A stretch of 36,821 nucleotides of DNA from Chloroflexota bacterium (GTDB lineage: Bacteria; Chloroflexota; UBA6077; CF-72): positions 1-36,821 of the forward strand of contig VBGG01000516.1 in the NCBI GenBank assembly GCA_005883405.1. The letters are read 5' to 3'. Of the stretch, positions 8,294-16,128 are shown in pieces. The translations under genes and the position numbers were made by a program. The notes beneath the pieces are model-generated. The model was not told where the DNA came from. It made no database searches and saw only the letters and a list, made by a program, of their open reading frames with translations. Within the stretch, counting starts at the first letter, position 1; each line of letters begins with the position of its first letter.

Positions 8294-9149
8294 TCGGGCG
8301 AAGCAGCAGGACCACCACGAACAACACCAGGCCGACGACCTGCTGATATTCGGGGCCGATCCAGAGCGTGCTGAGGTTTTCGACGACGCCGAGAAGTAGA
8401 CCGGCCAGGAAGGCGCCGGAGACGCTGCCCATGCCGGCCAGCACCACCACCACCAGCGCCTTCAGGGTCCAGGCCAGACCGATGGCAGGCGAGATGCTGA
8501 ACGTCACCAGCACCAGAGATCCCGCGATTCCAGCCAGCGCCGAGCCGATCGCGAACGTCAGCAGATAGGTCCGACGTACATCGACCCCCGCCAGGGCCGC
8601 GGCTTGCCAGTCGATCGCCGTGGCTCGAATGGCCATGCCGAAGTAGGTGCGCTGCAGCAGCACGTAGAGCACCAGCACGACCAGGGTGCCTACAACGAAT
8701 GTCGCGAGGCGGGTGTACGGAAAAACGACGCCCGCGAGCGTGATCGCACCACCCGCGTAGGCGGCTCGGACGGAGCGCTCGTCCGCGGAGAAGGCGTACA
8801 GCGCCAGGTTCTGCAGCACCAGGGCCAGGCCAAAACTGATCAGCAGTGAGTTCTTGATGCGCTGCTCTTCGGCAAGCCGCTCCACGAATTGGAACAGGAG
8901 CGTGTTCAGCAGCAGGCCGAGCCCGAACAGGCATACGGCCGACAAAGCCACCGAAATGTAGGGGTCGATGCCGGCGAGGGTGAAGCCAACATAGCTGGCG
9001 TACCCGCCCAGCATCAGCAGCTCGCCGTGGGCCACGTTGAGCACGCGCATCACCCCGAAGATCAACGTCAACCCGACCGCGACCACGCCGTAGTTGCTGC
9101 CCACGAACAGGCCGAATGCCAGCTTCTGGGCGATTACCGTCGGATCCAA
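8268..9149 (-). CDS. livH: Branched-chain amino acid ABC permease LivH-like
   Basis: An inner-membrane permease of about 293 residues with some eight hydrophobic segments. It has the LivH motif SNYGVVAVGLTLIFGVMRVLN and NVAHGELLMLGGY near the N-terminus, and the EAA-type loop TAIDWQAAALAGVDVRR. I choose TTG at 9149 because GGAGGAG (9164-9158) lies 8 bases upstream and the family normally starts at this point. A longer in-frame reading to 9275 adds about 42 low-complexity residues with no membrane segment. It partners the overlapping LivM and the upstream LivK-like binding protein. Substrate specificity is not visible. Confidence 0.9.
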   Translation of the reverse strand: MDPTVIAQKLAFGLFVGSNYGVVAVGLTLIFGVMRVLNVAHGELLMLGGYASYVGFTLAGIDPYISVALSAVCLFGLGLLLNTLLFQFVERLAEEQRIKNSLLISFGLALVLQNLALYAFSADERSVRAAYAGGAITLAGVVFPYTRLATFVVGTLVVLVLYVLLQRTYFGMAIRATAIDWQAAALAGVDVRRTYLLTFAIGSALAGIAGSLVLVTFSISPAIGLAWTLKALVVVVLAGMGSVSGAFLAGLLLGVVENLSTLWIGPEYQQVVGLVLFVVVLLLRPNGLFARRA

Positions 9150-9157
9150 CGCAGTCG

Positions 9158-9164
9158 CTCCTCC
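9158..9164 (-). promoter_or_regulatory. Shine-Dalgarno that sets the livH start at TTG
   Basis: On the minus strand this reads GGAGGAG, 8 bases before TTG 9149. It decides against the longer upstream reading of livH. Confidence 0.6.
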
Positions 9165-9364
9165 GCTAGCGCCGCTCCCCGCACTCGAGCCCACGGCCTG
9201 CTCCGGCGTGGCACCGCGCACCGTCCGAACCGCGGGGCCGTGATCCGCCGCCGCCCCGCATGGCCCGCCCTGCACTGCCTCATCACGGCCGCACTACCGC
9301 CCTGTTCCGCGTCCCGCCGCCGCTCCGCCCGCCCCGCCTTCATCAAGCTCAGCGTAACCACGAA

Positions 9365-9426
9365 GCGTCACGCAGGGCGTCACGTGGAGCGTCACGTGGG
9401 CGTCATGCGGGCGTCACGCGCGTCAC
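9365..9426. repeat. Short tandem repeat array with a GCGTCAC core
   Basis: Six copies of the core GCGTCAC (one variant, GCGTCAT) start at 9365, 9377, 9389, 9400, 9411 and 9420, with periods of 12, 12, 11, 11 and 9 bases. Units read like GCGTCACGTGGA. The array sits in the 309-base gap between the livK-like gene and livH, both on the minus strand, so it would lie in the operon's mRNA, where it reads GTGACGC repeatedly. The rest of this gap shows no gene I would accept. Confidence 0.75.
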
Positions 9427-9458
9427 AATTTTGCGCGGTATGCGAAATCTGCGGGCAT

Positions 9459-10817
9459 CTAGCGCTGGGCGAACGGTTTGGCGGGGTACTGGATCTGACC
9501 GCCCACCTGGTCGGGGGGCCACACGGTGACCTGCTTACCGCTCTGCCACTGCTCGTAGATCGTGACGACGTTACCGGTGCCGTCAGGATTGAAGGTGACC
9601 GGACCGATTACCGACGATGTCATATTCGTCGAGGCGAGTGCTGCTCGCAGGCTATCTCGGTCCAGCGCATCGGCGCGGGCGAGCGCGTCGGCAAACACCT
9701 GGACGACCGCGTAAGCGGCGCCCACCACACCTTCGGGGGGCTTGTTGTAGGCAGCTTGATACGCCTTGACCATGTCTGCGTTACCGGCGAACTTCAGGTC
9801 CGCACCCCAGCCCGGTGCGCCGACGGTAAAATCGCCGTCCTTCCCGAGCGCCGTGGACCAGGCGCCGGAGTCCGAGGCGCGGATGATGTTGAAGAGCTTC
9901 GGATTGACGTCCAACTCTTTCATCTGTTTGACGATCGCGATGCCGTCCGGCGGCGTAGGCACCATCAGCACGGCATCGGGATTTGCGCTCTTGGCCTTCA
10001 ACAGCATCGATGAGAAGTCCGTCGAACCAGGCGCATACTGCTCCTCGACGACGACCTCAAAGCCGCTGTGCGATTGCGCCTGCTGCTTCCAGCCGTTCTG
10101 CATCTCGGCGCCCCAGTCCGTCTTTTCGGCGAAGATCGCCACCCGCGCCGGCTTCGGATTCAGCGTATCCATCAGGTCAAAGATCGCTTTGGTGAGCAGG
10201 GGCGACTTCGGAAACGGCGAGAACAGGTATCTGTACCCCTGCTGGTGGATCGAGTACAGCGCAAACGCCACCCCGACATAGGGCGTCTTGTTCTTCTCGG
10301 CGACGGCCGCCGCGGCGGCGTGCAGGTCGCTGCCGAAGCCACCGAAATACGCCAGGATGCCGGAATTGTTGAGCGTCTCCATACGCTGCGCGGTCTGGTT
10401 CGCGTCCGAGGCATCATCGAGAATGTTGATCTCGAGGGGCAGCTTGCGGCCGAGCGCCTTGACCATGGCGCCGCCGCTGGAATTAATATCTTTGACCGCC
10501 AGCTCATAGCCGTTCTTGATCTGCTCGCCACCCGACGCATAGCGACCCGTCAGGCCGACGGCGGCGCCGACCTTGACGCTCGTCACCGCGTTTCCAGCGG
10601 CGGCGGCGGGTGCCTGCGTCGCGGCTGCGGCGGGCGCTTGCGTCGCGGCCGGCTTCGCGGGAGCCGCCGTCGGCGCCGGCGCGGCCGCCGGTTGGCAGGC
10701 CGCCAGGAGTGAGCCACCCAGCGCGGCGCTCGCCACCGCCATTCCGCGCAGCACGACGCGGCGCGAGAGACGGCGTGTTGCCGCGGCTTGATGAAGCTGC
10801 ATGTGGTCCTCAGACAT
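9459..10817 (-). CDS. LivK-like substrate-binding lipoprotein of an ABC importer
   Basis: A 452-residue exported binding protein of the type 1 periplasmic family. The N-terminus has S-R-R-V-V-L-R (18-24, Tat-like), a hydrophobic stretch and lipobox LLAA-C41. A low-complexity Ala/Pro/Thr linker (42-75) then tethers the domain to the membrane. The mature part begins VKVGAAVGLTGRYASGG, as in Leu/Ile/Val-binding proteins, and contains NGYELAVKDIN and GVVGAAYAVVQVFADAL. A GGAGGAGGGG ribosome site precedes the ATG. It is the first gene of the livK-livH-livM order. The ligand could be an amino acid, amide or aromatic acid, since this family is broad. The divergent FAD amine oxidase suggests an amino or N-methyl compound. 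Confidence 0.93.
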   Translation of the reverse strand: MSEDHMQLHQAAATRRLSRRVVLRGMAVASAALGGSLLAACQPAAAPAPTAAPAKPAATQAPAAAATQAPAAAAGNAVTSVKVGAAVGLTGRYASGGEQIKNGYELAVKDINSSGGAMVKALGRKLPLEINILDDASDANQTAQRMETLNNSGILAYFGGFGSDLHAAAAAVAEKNKTPYVGVAFALYSIHQQGYRYLFSPFPKSPLLTKAIFDLMDTLNPKPARVAIFAEKTDWGAEMQNGWKQQAQSHSGFEVVVEEQYAPGSTDFSSMLLKAKSANPDAVLMVPTPPDGIAIVKQMKELDVNPKLFNIIRASDSGAWSTALGKDGDFTVGAPGWGADLKFAGNADMVKAYQAAYNKPPEGVVGAAYAVVQVFADALARADALDRDSLRAALASTNMTSSVIGPVTFNPDGTGNVVTIYEQWQSGKQVTVWPPDQVGGQIQYPAKPFAQR

Positions 10818-10890
10818 CGTTCCCCTCCTCCTGGAAACCGAATAGTAGTGGACGCGGCAGACTCAGGTACGGTATCCACCAGGCACAACC

Positions 10891-12054
10891 ATGGACGAGC
10901 AGCCACGCCACGCAGAGGTGGCGATCATCGGCGGTGGTGTCATGGGCGCCAGCGTCGCCTACCACCTCGCGCTGCGCGGCCAGCGTGATGTGCTGCTGCT
11001 GGAGCGCGGCGACTTGTTCGGCCAGGGCGCGACAGGCAAGTGCGCCGGCGGCATCCGCTTCCAGTTCGGAAGCGAGATCAATATCCGCCTGTCGCTCGAG
11101 AGCATCCCCATGCTCGAACGCTTCGAAGAGGAGCTGGATCAGCCGATCGGATTGCACCACGGCGGCTACCTCTTCGTGCTCACGCGTGCGGCCGACGTGC
11201 AGGTCTTTCGACGCAATGTGGACCTGCAACGACGGCTCGGCGTGCCTACGGAGTGGCTCGAGCCGGACCAGGTCCGCCACCAACTACCTCTGCTGAAGTT
11301 CGACGATGCGCTGGGCGGCACGTTCAATGCGCGCGACGGCCTGTGTGACCCGAGCAGCGTTGTGAACGGATACGTCCACGCCGCTCGTCGGCTCGGGGTG
11401 ACGTGCCTCACGAACGTGGAGGTCACCGGACTTCGCGTCACGCGCGATAGGGTGACGACGGTGGTCACGCCGCTCGGCGACATCGAGGTGGGCAGCGTGG
11501 TGAACGCAGCCGGACCTTTCGCTGGCGAGGTGGGTCGGATGATGGACCTGGATCTGCCTATCGTTCCACTTCGGCGTCAGATGCTGGTGACCACACCGCT
11601 GCCGGAAGTGCCGCCGGATTTCCCGTTCGTGATCGACTTCGCCACCGGGTTGTACTTTCATCGCGAAGGTCCGGGCATCATGACCGGCATGGCCAATCCG
11701 AGCGAGCCTGTCGGGAGTGATGAGCGCGTCGATCTCGCCTGGGAGCAGGTCCACCTGGAGGCTGCTGTGCAGCGATTTCCGCTGCTCGCCCAGGCCGGGC
11801 TGGCGCACCACTGGGCGGGGCTCTACGAGATGTCGCCTGACGCCCACCCACTGATCGGGCGGCTCGAGCCGATCCAGAACGCGTACGTGGTGGCCGGCTT
11901 CTCAGGTCACGGCTTCATGCATGGGCCGATCGCCGGCAAGCTGCTCGCCGAGGTAATCCTCGACGGCAGCGCCTCGAGCCTGGACATTGGCGTCCTCAGC
12001 CCGACGCGTTTCGCACTTCACTCCGCCGCGCCCCACGAATACAACGTGGTCTGA
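10891..12054 (+). CDS. FAD-dependent amino acid/amine oxidoreductase (DAO family)
   Basis: A 387-residue DAO-superfamily flavoprotein. The dinucleotide-binding motif GGGVMG (14-19) lies in the first strand-turn-helix, with Glu40 of LLLERG expected to bind the FAD ribose. FARDGLCDPS-type and VVNAAGPFAGEVG motifs follow, and the C-terminal GLYEMSPDAHPLIGR and VVAGFSGHGFMHGP complete the pattern seen in sarcosine oxidase beta subunits, glycine oxidase and dimethylglycine dehydrogenase. It would oxidise a secondary or primary amine in the cytosol, passing electrons to oxygen or a carrier. It is divergent from the LivK-like gene (73-base gap), consistent with uptake and oxidation of the same compound. 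The exact substrate is not inferable. Confidence 0.92.
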   Translation: MDEQPRHAEVAIIGGGVMGASVAYHLALRGQRDVLLLERGDLFGQGATGKCAGGIRFQFGSEINIRLSLESIPMLERFEEELDQPIGLHHGGYLFVLTRAADVQVFRRNVDLQRRLGVPTEWLEPDQVRHQLPLLKFDDALGGTFNARDGLCDPSSVVNGYVHAARRLGVTCLTNVEVTGLRVTRDRVTTVVTPLGDIEVGSVVNAAGPFAGEVGRMMDLDLPIVPLRRQMLVTTPLPEVPPDFPFVIDFATGLYFHREGPGIMTGMANPSEPVGSDERVDLAWEQVHLEAAVQRFPLLAQAGLAHHWAGLYEMSPDAHPLIGRLEPIQNAYVVAGFSGHGFMHGPIAGKLLAEVILDGSASSLDIGVLSPTRFALHSAAPHEYNVV

Positions 12055-12058
12055 GAGT

Positions 12059-12809
12059 TTACGCGCGGTTGGCGCTGTTCCAAATGTCGGGAACCGGCTG
12101 CATTACGCGTGGCTGGCGGTTGGGGTCAGTGAGCTGCTCCACCTCGGCGGTGTACTCGACGGTGTTGCCCTCCGGATCGTGGTAATAGGAGAAGAGATTG
12201 TTACCGAAAAGGTGACGGCCCGGACCCCACACCCGACGGATGCCGCGTTCACCGGCGTAGAAGACGGCCTTGAGCCACATTGCACGCCCAGAAGCTCAGC
12301 CCGCCGATGAAGCGGTCGGTCAGCTTGAAGCCCAGCATCTCGCGGTAGAAGCGCTCCGAGCGTTCGATATCGCCCACGTTCAGCACGACGTGGTTCAGAT
12401 CCTGAGGCTTCACATCGCGCGGGCCGAAGGGGTCATGGACGCGGTCGACGCCCGCGACTAGCTCCACCAGGAAGCCGTCCGGATCTTTGAAGCGGATGGC
12501 CTTTGCGATGCCCGGCTCGAGCTCCTGCGCCGGCGGCGTCACCACCTCGATGCCGCCGGCCGCGAGCTCCTCGTACGCGCGGTCGACGTCCTCGGGGGCG
12601 GCCACCTCGAGCGCGACGTGATGCAGGCCGGGCGTTGGCTGCTCGTGCAGGGTCAGCACGTGGTGGGCCGGCCCTTCGGCGCGGAAGAACATCTCGCGGC
12701 CGAACTCGTCGATGCGTTCGAGGCCCCACTTGTCGTTGTAGAACTCGGCCTGGCGGCTGAGATCGGTGGCGTTCAGGCCCACGTGGGCCAACTTGACGAC
12801 TCTGACCAT
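12059..12809 (-). pseudogene. VOC-family extradiol dioxygenase-like gene with internal deletion and frameshift
   Basis: The first frame (12809-12249) encodes two glyoxalase/VOC modules: an intact N-terminal one (LAHVGLNATDLSRQAEFY, with GLHHVALEV and DPDGFLVEL) and the start of a second (LNHVVLNVGDIERSERFY up to SFWACN). The rest of module two resumes in another frame from about 12280 (RRVWGPGRHLFGNNLFSYY, DPEGNTVEY). Between SFWACN and the GPGRH segment, family members normally have about 45-60 residues, including a metal-binding His; here these are missing and the frame changes. The gene therefore looks inactivated by a deletion. Ring-cleaving dioxygenases of this type act on catechols in the cytosol. 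It converges with the FAD oxidoreductase 5 bases away. Confidence 0.75.
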
Positions 12810-13148
12810 GGCTGCGACGTACCCCGCGCTGTGGAGTCTACCCCGCGCGTTGGCGCGCTTGCCGCCACGTGAAGTCGTAACAACCCTTCACTTCAGCGTA
12901 ACCATGTAAGCGCCTCTCGTTCCCGAAAGTTAGCGCAGTCTGGCACGCCCAATGCTGGCACCACCTCGCGTTTGCTGGTCCGTTCGCGATCGACGCGAGC
13001 GGACCTGGCGTCGCTGCGTCCGGGCAACTACACGTGTGTCCGCGAAAGGGGGTGGTTCCGCACACTCACGCAGACTCCGCCGGGTCCGCTGCACCCACCC
13101 CTCTTGGATCCGCCACCCCGCTCTCTCAGTGCGAGGAGCTTCTGATCG
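12810..13148. other. Intergenic leader region with a long hairpin
   Basis: This 339-base gap separates the divergent VOC remnant and the secreted protein gene. I see no convincing gene. It holds an imperfect inverted repeat, 12977-12988 against 12994-13005: GGTCCGTTCGCG and CGCGAGCGGACC, a 5-base loop and one G-T pair. Nearer the gene, GAGGAG (about 13132-13137) is a reasonable ribosome site before ATG 13149. There is no T-run after the hairpin, so it is not an obvious terminator. Confidence 0.5.
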
Positions 13149-14930
13149 ATGGACGCGTACTCAGCACGACCTTCTCGATGCTCGGTCCTCCGCATTGGCC
13201 GTCAGCCGCTCGTTGCCGGTCTCTTCAGTCTCGGTTTGGCGCTGACCTGGTTCCCGCCCCCCGCCGCTACGGCCTCAGCCCCGCTGGATCAGTTCTGTGC
13301 GCACATCGAGCGCGACATTGCGGCCCCGCTTCCGCTCCATCCCATCTGGGCGTCATCCGGTCTCCAGATGCAGTGCTTTGGGCCCCAGTCGACGCGAGGA
13401 AACGGTACCAGCAACGGCTCAGCCTTCGGCTCGAACGTGGACGCGGCCAATCCGAAGGAGGATGTTACGCCCTCGGGCGTGCAGGTATTCGGCCAATCCG
13501 AGACCTCCATCGCGAGTGTCGGGCCCTACGTGGTCGAAGCCTGGAATGACGCCACCGGACTGATCGCGCCGTGCGGCTCGCAGATGTTCAAGGAGGAAGT
13601 GACGAGCTACGGCTTTTCGGCCGACGGCGGGGCCTCGTTCACCGACGAGGGCGGTCTGCGCAACGATAATTGCACCACCTCCAGGTTGTTGGGCGATCCA
13701 AGCGTGGAAGCCTGGCAGCCCGGCGGCGCGGCGTACTTCTACGTCGGCAGCTTGTACGACTTCAACGGGTTGTCCGCCGTTAGCGTAAGTGCTTGCAAGG
13801 CAAGCGGGTCAGGCGCCTCTGCGAGCATCGCATGCGGTACGCCCACGAACGTCGCCACAGGCGCCGTGAACTTTGATGCTTTTGGCGTCCCCACCTCTAT
13901 TGACTTCCTCGACAAGCCCTTCATGTCGATAGATCCGGTGCGCGGGCGCCTGTACGTGTCCTATACGAGGTTCACTTTCGAGTTCGTAGGAGCGGTGCTC
14001 TCGCAGATCGAGCTGGCGGTGTGCGACATCGGCACGCCCAGCGGGGGCACAACTCCGTCCGGTGGCACCGCCGGCACGCCGGTCTGCTTCCCAGGCCAGT
14101 CGCCCGTGCCCTATCTGGTGGTGGCGCCGCCCGACCCCCAGGGCTGCGAGAACCAGGGCGCCTATCCAGGCGTGGACGTCACAACAGGCGACGTCTATGT
14201 TGGCTGGGAGTTCAACTGGGGTACCAACCTCAACAACTGCACGAGTCAGCCGACGCAGAACCGCGTGGCTTTCGTCCCGTTCGCCTGTCTGACGCCCACG
14301 CCCGTCTCGCCATGCGTCACGACGCCGTCGACCAGGGGGGTCAATGTTTTCTCGTTGGCCGCGGCGAATATTCCAGGCTACAACCGCTTCCCGATGCAGG
14401 ACTTTCCGCGCATCGCGGTCAGTCCGCCCAAAGGCACCGTCAGCATCGTCTGGAACGACACGCGCGAGCACGCCACCGGCGATATCTTCCTCCAGAGCTT
14501 TGCCCTGAAGAGCCTGACGCCCGTGCAGCTCACGCCGGTACGCGTCAATCCGGCTCCCGTTCTGCCGGAGTGGCACTTCATGCCCGCGCTCCGCCAGGCG
14601 GACGCCAACGGCAACCTCAACGTGTCGTACTACGAGCAGCGCGACACAGCTACGTGTACCTCGTGTACCGACACCTTCGCGGTGCTGAATCTGTCTCCGT
14701 TGACGATGAGCTCGGGAGATAGCGTCCGCGTGACCAACGTGACCTCCAACTGGGTCGGCACCTCGTCGGACGTCGTTCCGAACTTCGGTGACTACACCGA
14801 CAACTACGTCCGCGCGACGCCGGGCAATCCGTACAACGATTGTCAGCTGTTCGTGGCCTGGTCGGACGGACGCCTCAGCTTCCCGAACCCCTTCGAAGCC
14901 CGCCTCGGGAGCTGCGCACCGGCCGACTGA
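13149..14930 (+). CDS. Secreted cysteine-rich Asp-box (BNR/sialidase-like) beta-propeller protein
   Basis: A 593-residue exported protein. Basic residues are followed by a hydrophobic core (about 20-35) and a signal-peptidase site after ATASA44. The mature part contains an Asp-box motif (S-A-D-G-G-A-S-F, near residues 157-164) and repeated short strands such as PFMSIDPVRGRLYVSYTRF, GDVYVGWEF, VSIVWNDTRE and LFVAWSDGR. These fit a multi-bladed beta-propeller of the exo-sialidase/BNR superfamily. About 20 Cys suggest disulfides and an extracytoplasmic location. Catalytic sialidase residues are not clearly present, so function is unknown; surface binding or glycan recognition is possible. It is monocistronic and ends at a strong hairpin terminator. 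Confidence 0.82.
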   Translation: MDAYSARPSRCSVLRIGRQPLVAGLFSLGLALTWFPPPAATASAPLDQFCAHIERDIAAPLPLHPIWASSGLQMQCFGPQSTRGNGTSNGSAFGSNVDAANPKEDVTPSGVQVFGQSETSIASVGPYVVEAWNDATGLIAPCGSQMFKEEVTSYGFSADGGASFTDEGGLRNDNCTTSRLLGDPSVEAWQPGGAAYFYVGSLYDFNGLSAVSVSACKASGSGASASIACGTPTNVATGAVNFDAFGVPTSIDFLDKPFMSIDPVRGRLYVSYTRFTFEFVGAVLSQIELAVCDIGTPSGGTTPSGGTAGTPVCFPGQSPVPYLVVAPPDPQGCENQGAYPGVDVTTGDVYVGWEFNWGTNLNNCTSQPTQNRVAFVPFACLTPTPVSPCVTTPSTRGVNVFSLAAANIPGYNRFPMQDFPRIAVSPPKGTVSIVWNDTREHATGDIFLQSFALKSLTPVQLTPVRVNPAPVLPEWHFMPALRQADANGNLNVSYYEQRDTATCTSCTDTFAVLNLSPLTMSSGDSVRVTNVTSNWVGTSSDVVPNFGDYTDNYVRATPGNPYNDCQLFVAWSDGRLSFPNPFEARLGSCAPAD

Positions 14931-14933
14931 CCC

Positions 14934-14975
14934 GACTCGGGTGGGGCCGCGAGGCGCTCCGTCCCCACCCGAGTC
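14934..14975. terminator. Bidirectional hairpin terminator
   Basis: A perfect 13-base inverted repeat: GACTCGGGTGGGG at 14934-14946 and its complement at 14963-14975, with a 16-base loop. It fills the gap between two convergent genes, the secreted protein (stop 14930) and the TetR regulator (stop 14980). There is no T-run, but the position and stem strength suit termination in both directions. Confidence 0.75.
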
Positions 14976-14979
14976 CAGC

Positions 14980-15579
14980 TCATCCCGCGGTTGCTTGACC
15001 GAGCCTCGCTTCGTACAGCCGGACGTACAGCTCGAACGCCGCATCGACCGCCGCCCGGTCGCCGCTCGCCACCAGGTCCAGCAGCAGTCCGCGTGTCACC
15101 GCGACACCAAGCCGCGCGTCGGCCCGCGCCGTCTCCGGTGGCAGCCCGCGACGCACGCCGTATTCGGTCAGCGGCTCCACCCATGCGTCGACGATGCGGT
15201 CCAGAAAGCCGGTCGTACCCGGCCGAGCCTGCAGGGCCAGGCCGTACAACTCGAAAAACAATCGCACGTTCTGCTCGAGCCTCGGATCGCTCACCCGCCG
15301 CCAGAAGGCCAGCGCCGCCTCGGCCGGCGGGACCGTCAGGTCGGCGATGAAGCTGGCGAAAAACTGCCGTCCCTGGGCCTCGACCTCCTCGACGATCGCC
15401 ACCATCAGCCCTTCTTTGGAGCCGAAGTGGTAGATGAGCATGCGGTGACTGGTGCCGATCGCGGCCGCGAGCTCGCGCAGGCTGAGATTGCCGAGACCGT
15501 GCGCGGCAACGTAGGCCATCGCGTCGCTCAGCAGGCGCTGTCGCGGGTGCGGCCGAGGCTTGACATCGCTCTGTACCAT
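14980..15579 (-). CDS. TetR-family transcriptional regulator
   Basis: A regulator of about 199 residues with an N-terminal TetR DNA-binding domain: LGNLSLRELAAAIGTSHRMLIYHFGSKEGLM contains the helix-turn-helix (T-S-H-R-M-L-I-Y-H-F is the recognition helix region). The C-terminal ligand domain is all-helical. I place the start at ATG 15579. GTG 15588 or GTG 15600 would extend it by 3 or 7 codons into the operator region. It is divergent from the SRPBCC gene, and two perfect palindromes lie between them, one within a TTGACA promoter spacer. It is therefore very likely a local repressor of that operon and of itself. The inducer is unknown. Confidence 0.92.
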   Translation of the reverse strand: MVQSDVKPRPHPRQRLLSDAMAYVAAHGLGNLSLRELAAAIGTSHRMLIYHFGSKEGLMVAIVEEVEAQGRQFFASFIADLTVPPAEAALAFWRRVSDPRLEQNVRLFFELYGLALQARPGTTGFLDRIVDAWVEPLTEYGVRRGLPPETARADARLGVAVTRGLLLDLVASGDRAAVDAAFELYVRLYEARLGQATAG

Positions 15580-15589
15580 CTGGTACACA
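15560..15589 (+). promoter_or_regulatory. Promoter of the SRPBCC operon
   Basis: An exact -35 hexamer TTGACA (15560-15565) is followed 18 bases later by a weaker -10, TACACA (15584-15589). The SRPBCC ATG lies at 15625, leaving a leader of about 30 bases. The operator palindrome at 15572-15587 lies in the spacer and overlaps the -10. Confidence 0.55.
15572..15587. promoter_or_regulatory. TetR operator candidate 1
   Basis: A perfect 16-base palindrome, TGTACCA-TC-TGGTACA, lies between the -35 and -10 of the SRPBCC promoter and over the TetR start. Binding here would block RNA polymerase. Confidence 0.65.
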
Positions 15590-15606
15590 TAGCGTACCAC
15601 ACGCTA
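15590..15606. promoter_or_regulatory. TetR operator candidate 2
   Basis: A perfect inverted repeat with 6-base arms and 5-base spacer, TAGCGT-ACCAC-ACGCTA, starts 3 bases after operator 1 and covers the expected transcription start of the SRPBCC operon. Its sequence differs from operator 1 apart from a shared GTACCA, so only one may be the true TetR site. Confidence 0.5.
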
Positions 15607-15624
15607 CGTCAGGCGGGATACACG

Positions 15625-16098
15625 ATGGCCTCCTACGAAACGTCGATCAACATCGCGGCAACCACCGATAAGGTCTGGTTCGCCATCGAGGATGTCGAGC
15701 GCTGGCCGCGTTGGACCGCGTCGATGACCAGCGTCGAGCGCCTCGACCGCGGCCCACTTGCCAGGGGCAGTCGCGCACGGGTCAAGCAGCCGACGCTGCC
15801 ACCCGTGGTTTGGACGGTGACTGACCTGGAGCCGCGGCGTTCGTTCACCTGGACGGCGAGGAACCCCGGCATCACCAGCGTCGCGGCCCACCAGCTCTCA
15901 CCCGGGCCTGGCAACACCGTGAACGTGCGGCTGTCGGTACGTCAGACTGGACCGCTCGCCCCGCTGCTGGGCCTGCTCGCGTCGGGATTGACTCGTCGCT
16001 ACGTCAACATGGAAGCCGAAGGGCTGAAGCGGTACTGCGAAGCCGATGCTGTCGCGTCGCCCTCGTCTTTGTCAGAAGCTCATCGCGCGCCGGCCTGA
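15625..16098 (+). CDS. SRPBCC (polyketide cyclase/START-like) family protein
   Basis: A 157-residue cytosolic protein beginning MASYETSINIAATTDKVWFAIEDVERWPRWTASM, the standard opening of SRPBCC/polyketide_cyc2 domains (beta-strand, then V-W-x-x-I-x-D-x-E-x-W-P-x-W). The C-terminal half has LGLLASGLTRRYVNMEAEGLKRYCE, the long C-terminal helix lining the hydrophobic cavity. Such proteins bind lipids or aromatic ligands; a specific reaction cannot be named. The start at ATG 15625 follows the TetR-controlled promoter. The gene is first in a likely three-gene operon with the unrecognised 266-residue protein and the small membrane protein. Confidence 0.88.
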   Translation: MASYETSINIAATTDKVWFAIEDVERWPRWTASMTSVERLDRGPLARGSRARVKQPTLPPVVWTVTDLEPRRSFTWTARNPGITSVAAHQLSPGPGNTVNVRLSVRQTGPLAPLLGLLASGLTRRYVNMEAEGLKRYCEADAVASPSSLSEAHRAPA

Positions 16099-16128
16099 TC
16101 GGCGGCCAACAGTCCGCCACGTTTGAGC

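Noticed and set aside
9150-9275. N-terminal extension of LivH
   Set aside because: It adds low-complexity residues, lacks a ribosome site at its start, and a GGAGGAG site 8 bases before TTG 9149 fits the family start.
9365-9426. CRISPR array
   Set aside because: Repeat cores are 7 bases with 2-5 base gaps; there are no spacers of normal length and no cas genes.
13809-15044. 411-codon minus-strand frame opposite the secreted protein
   Set aside because: It has no fold-like pattern and crosses the bidirectional terminator and the TetR 3' end; the plus-strand signal peptide and Asp-box are convincing.
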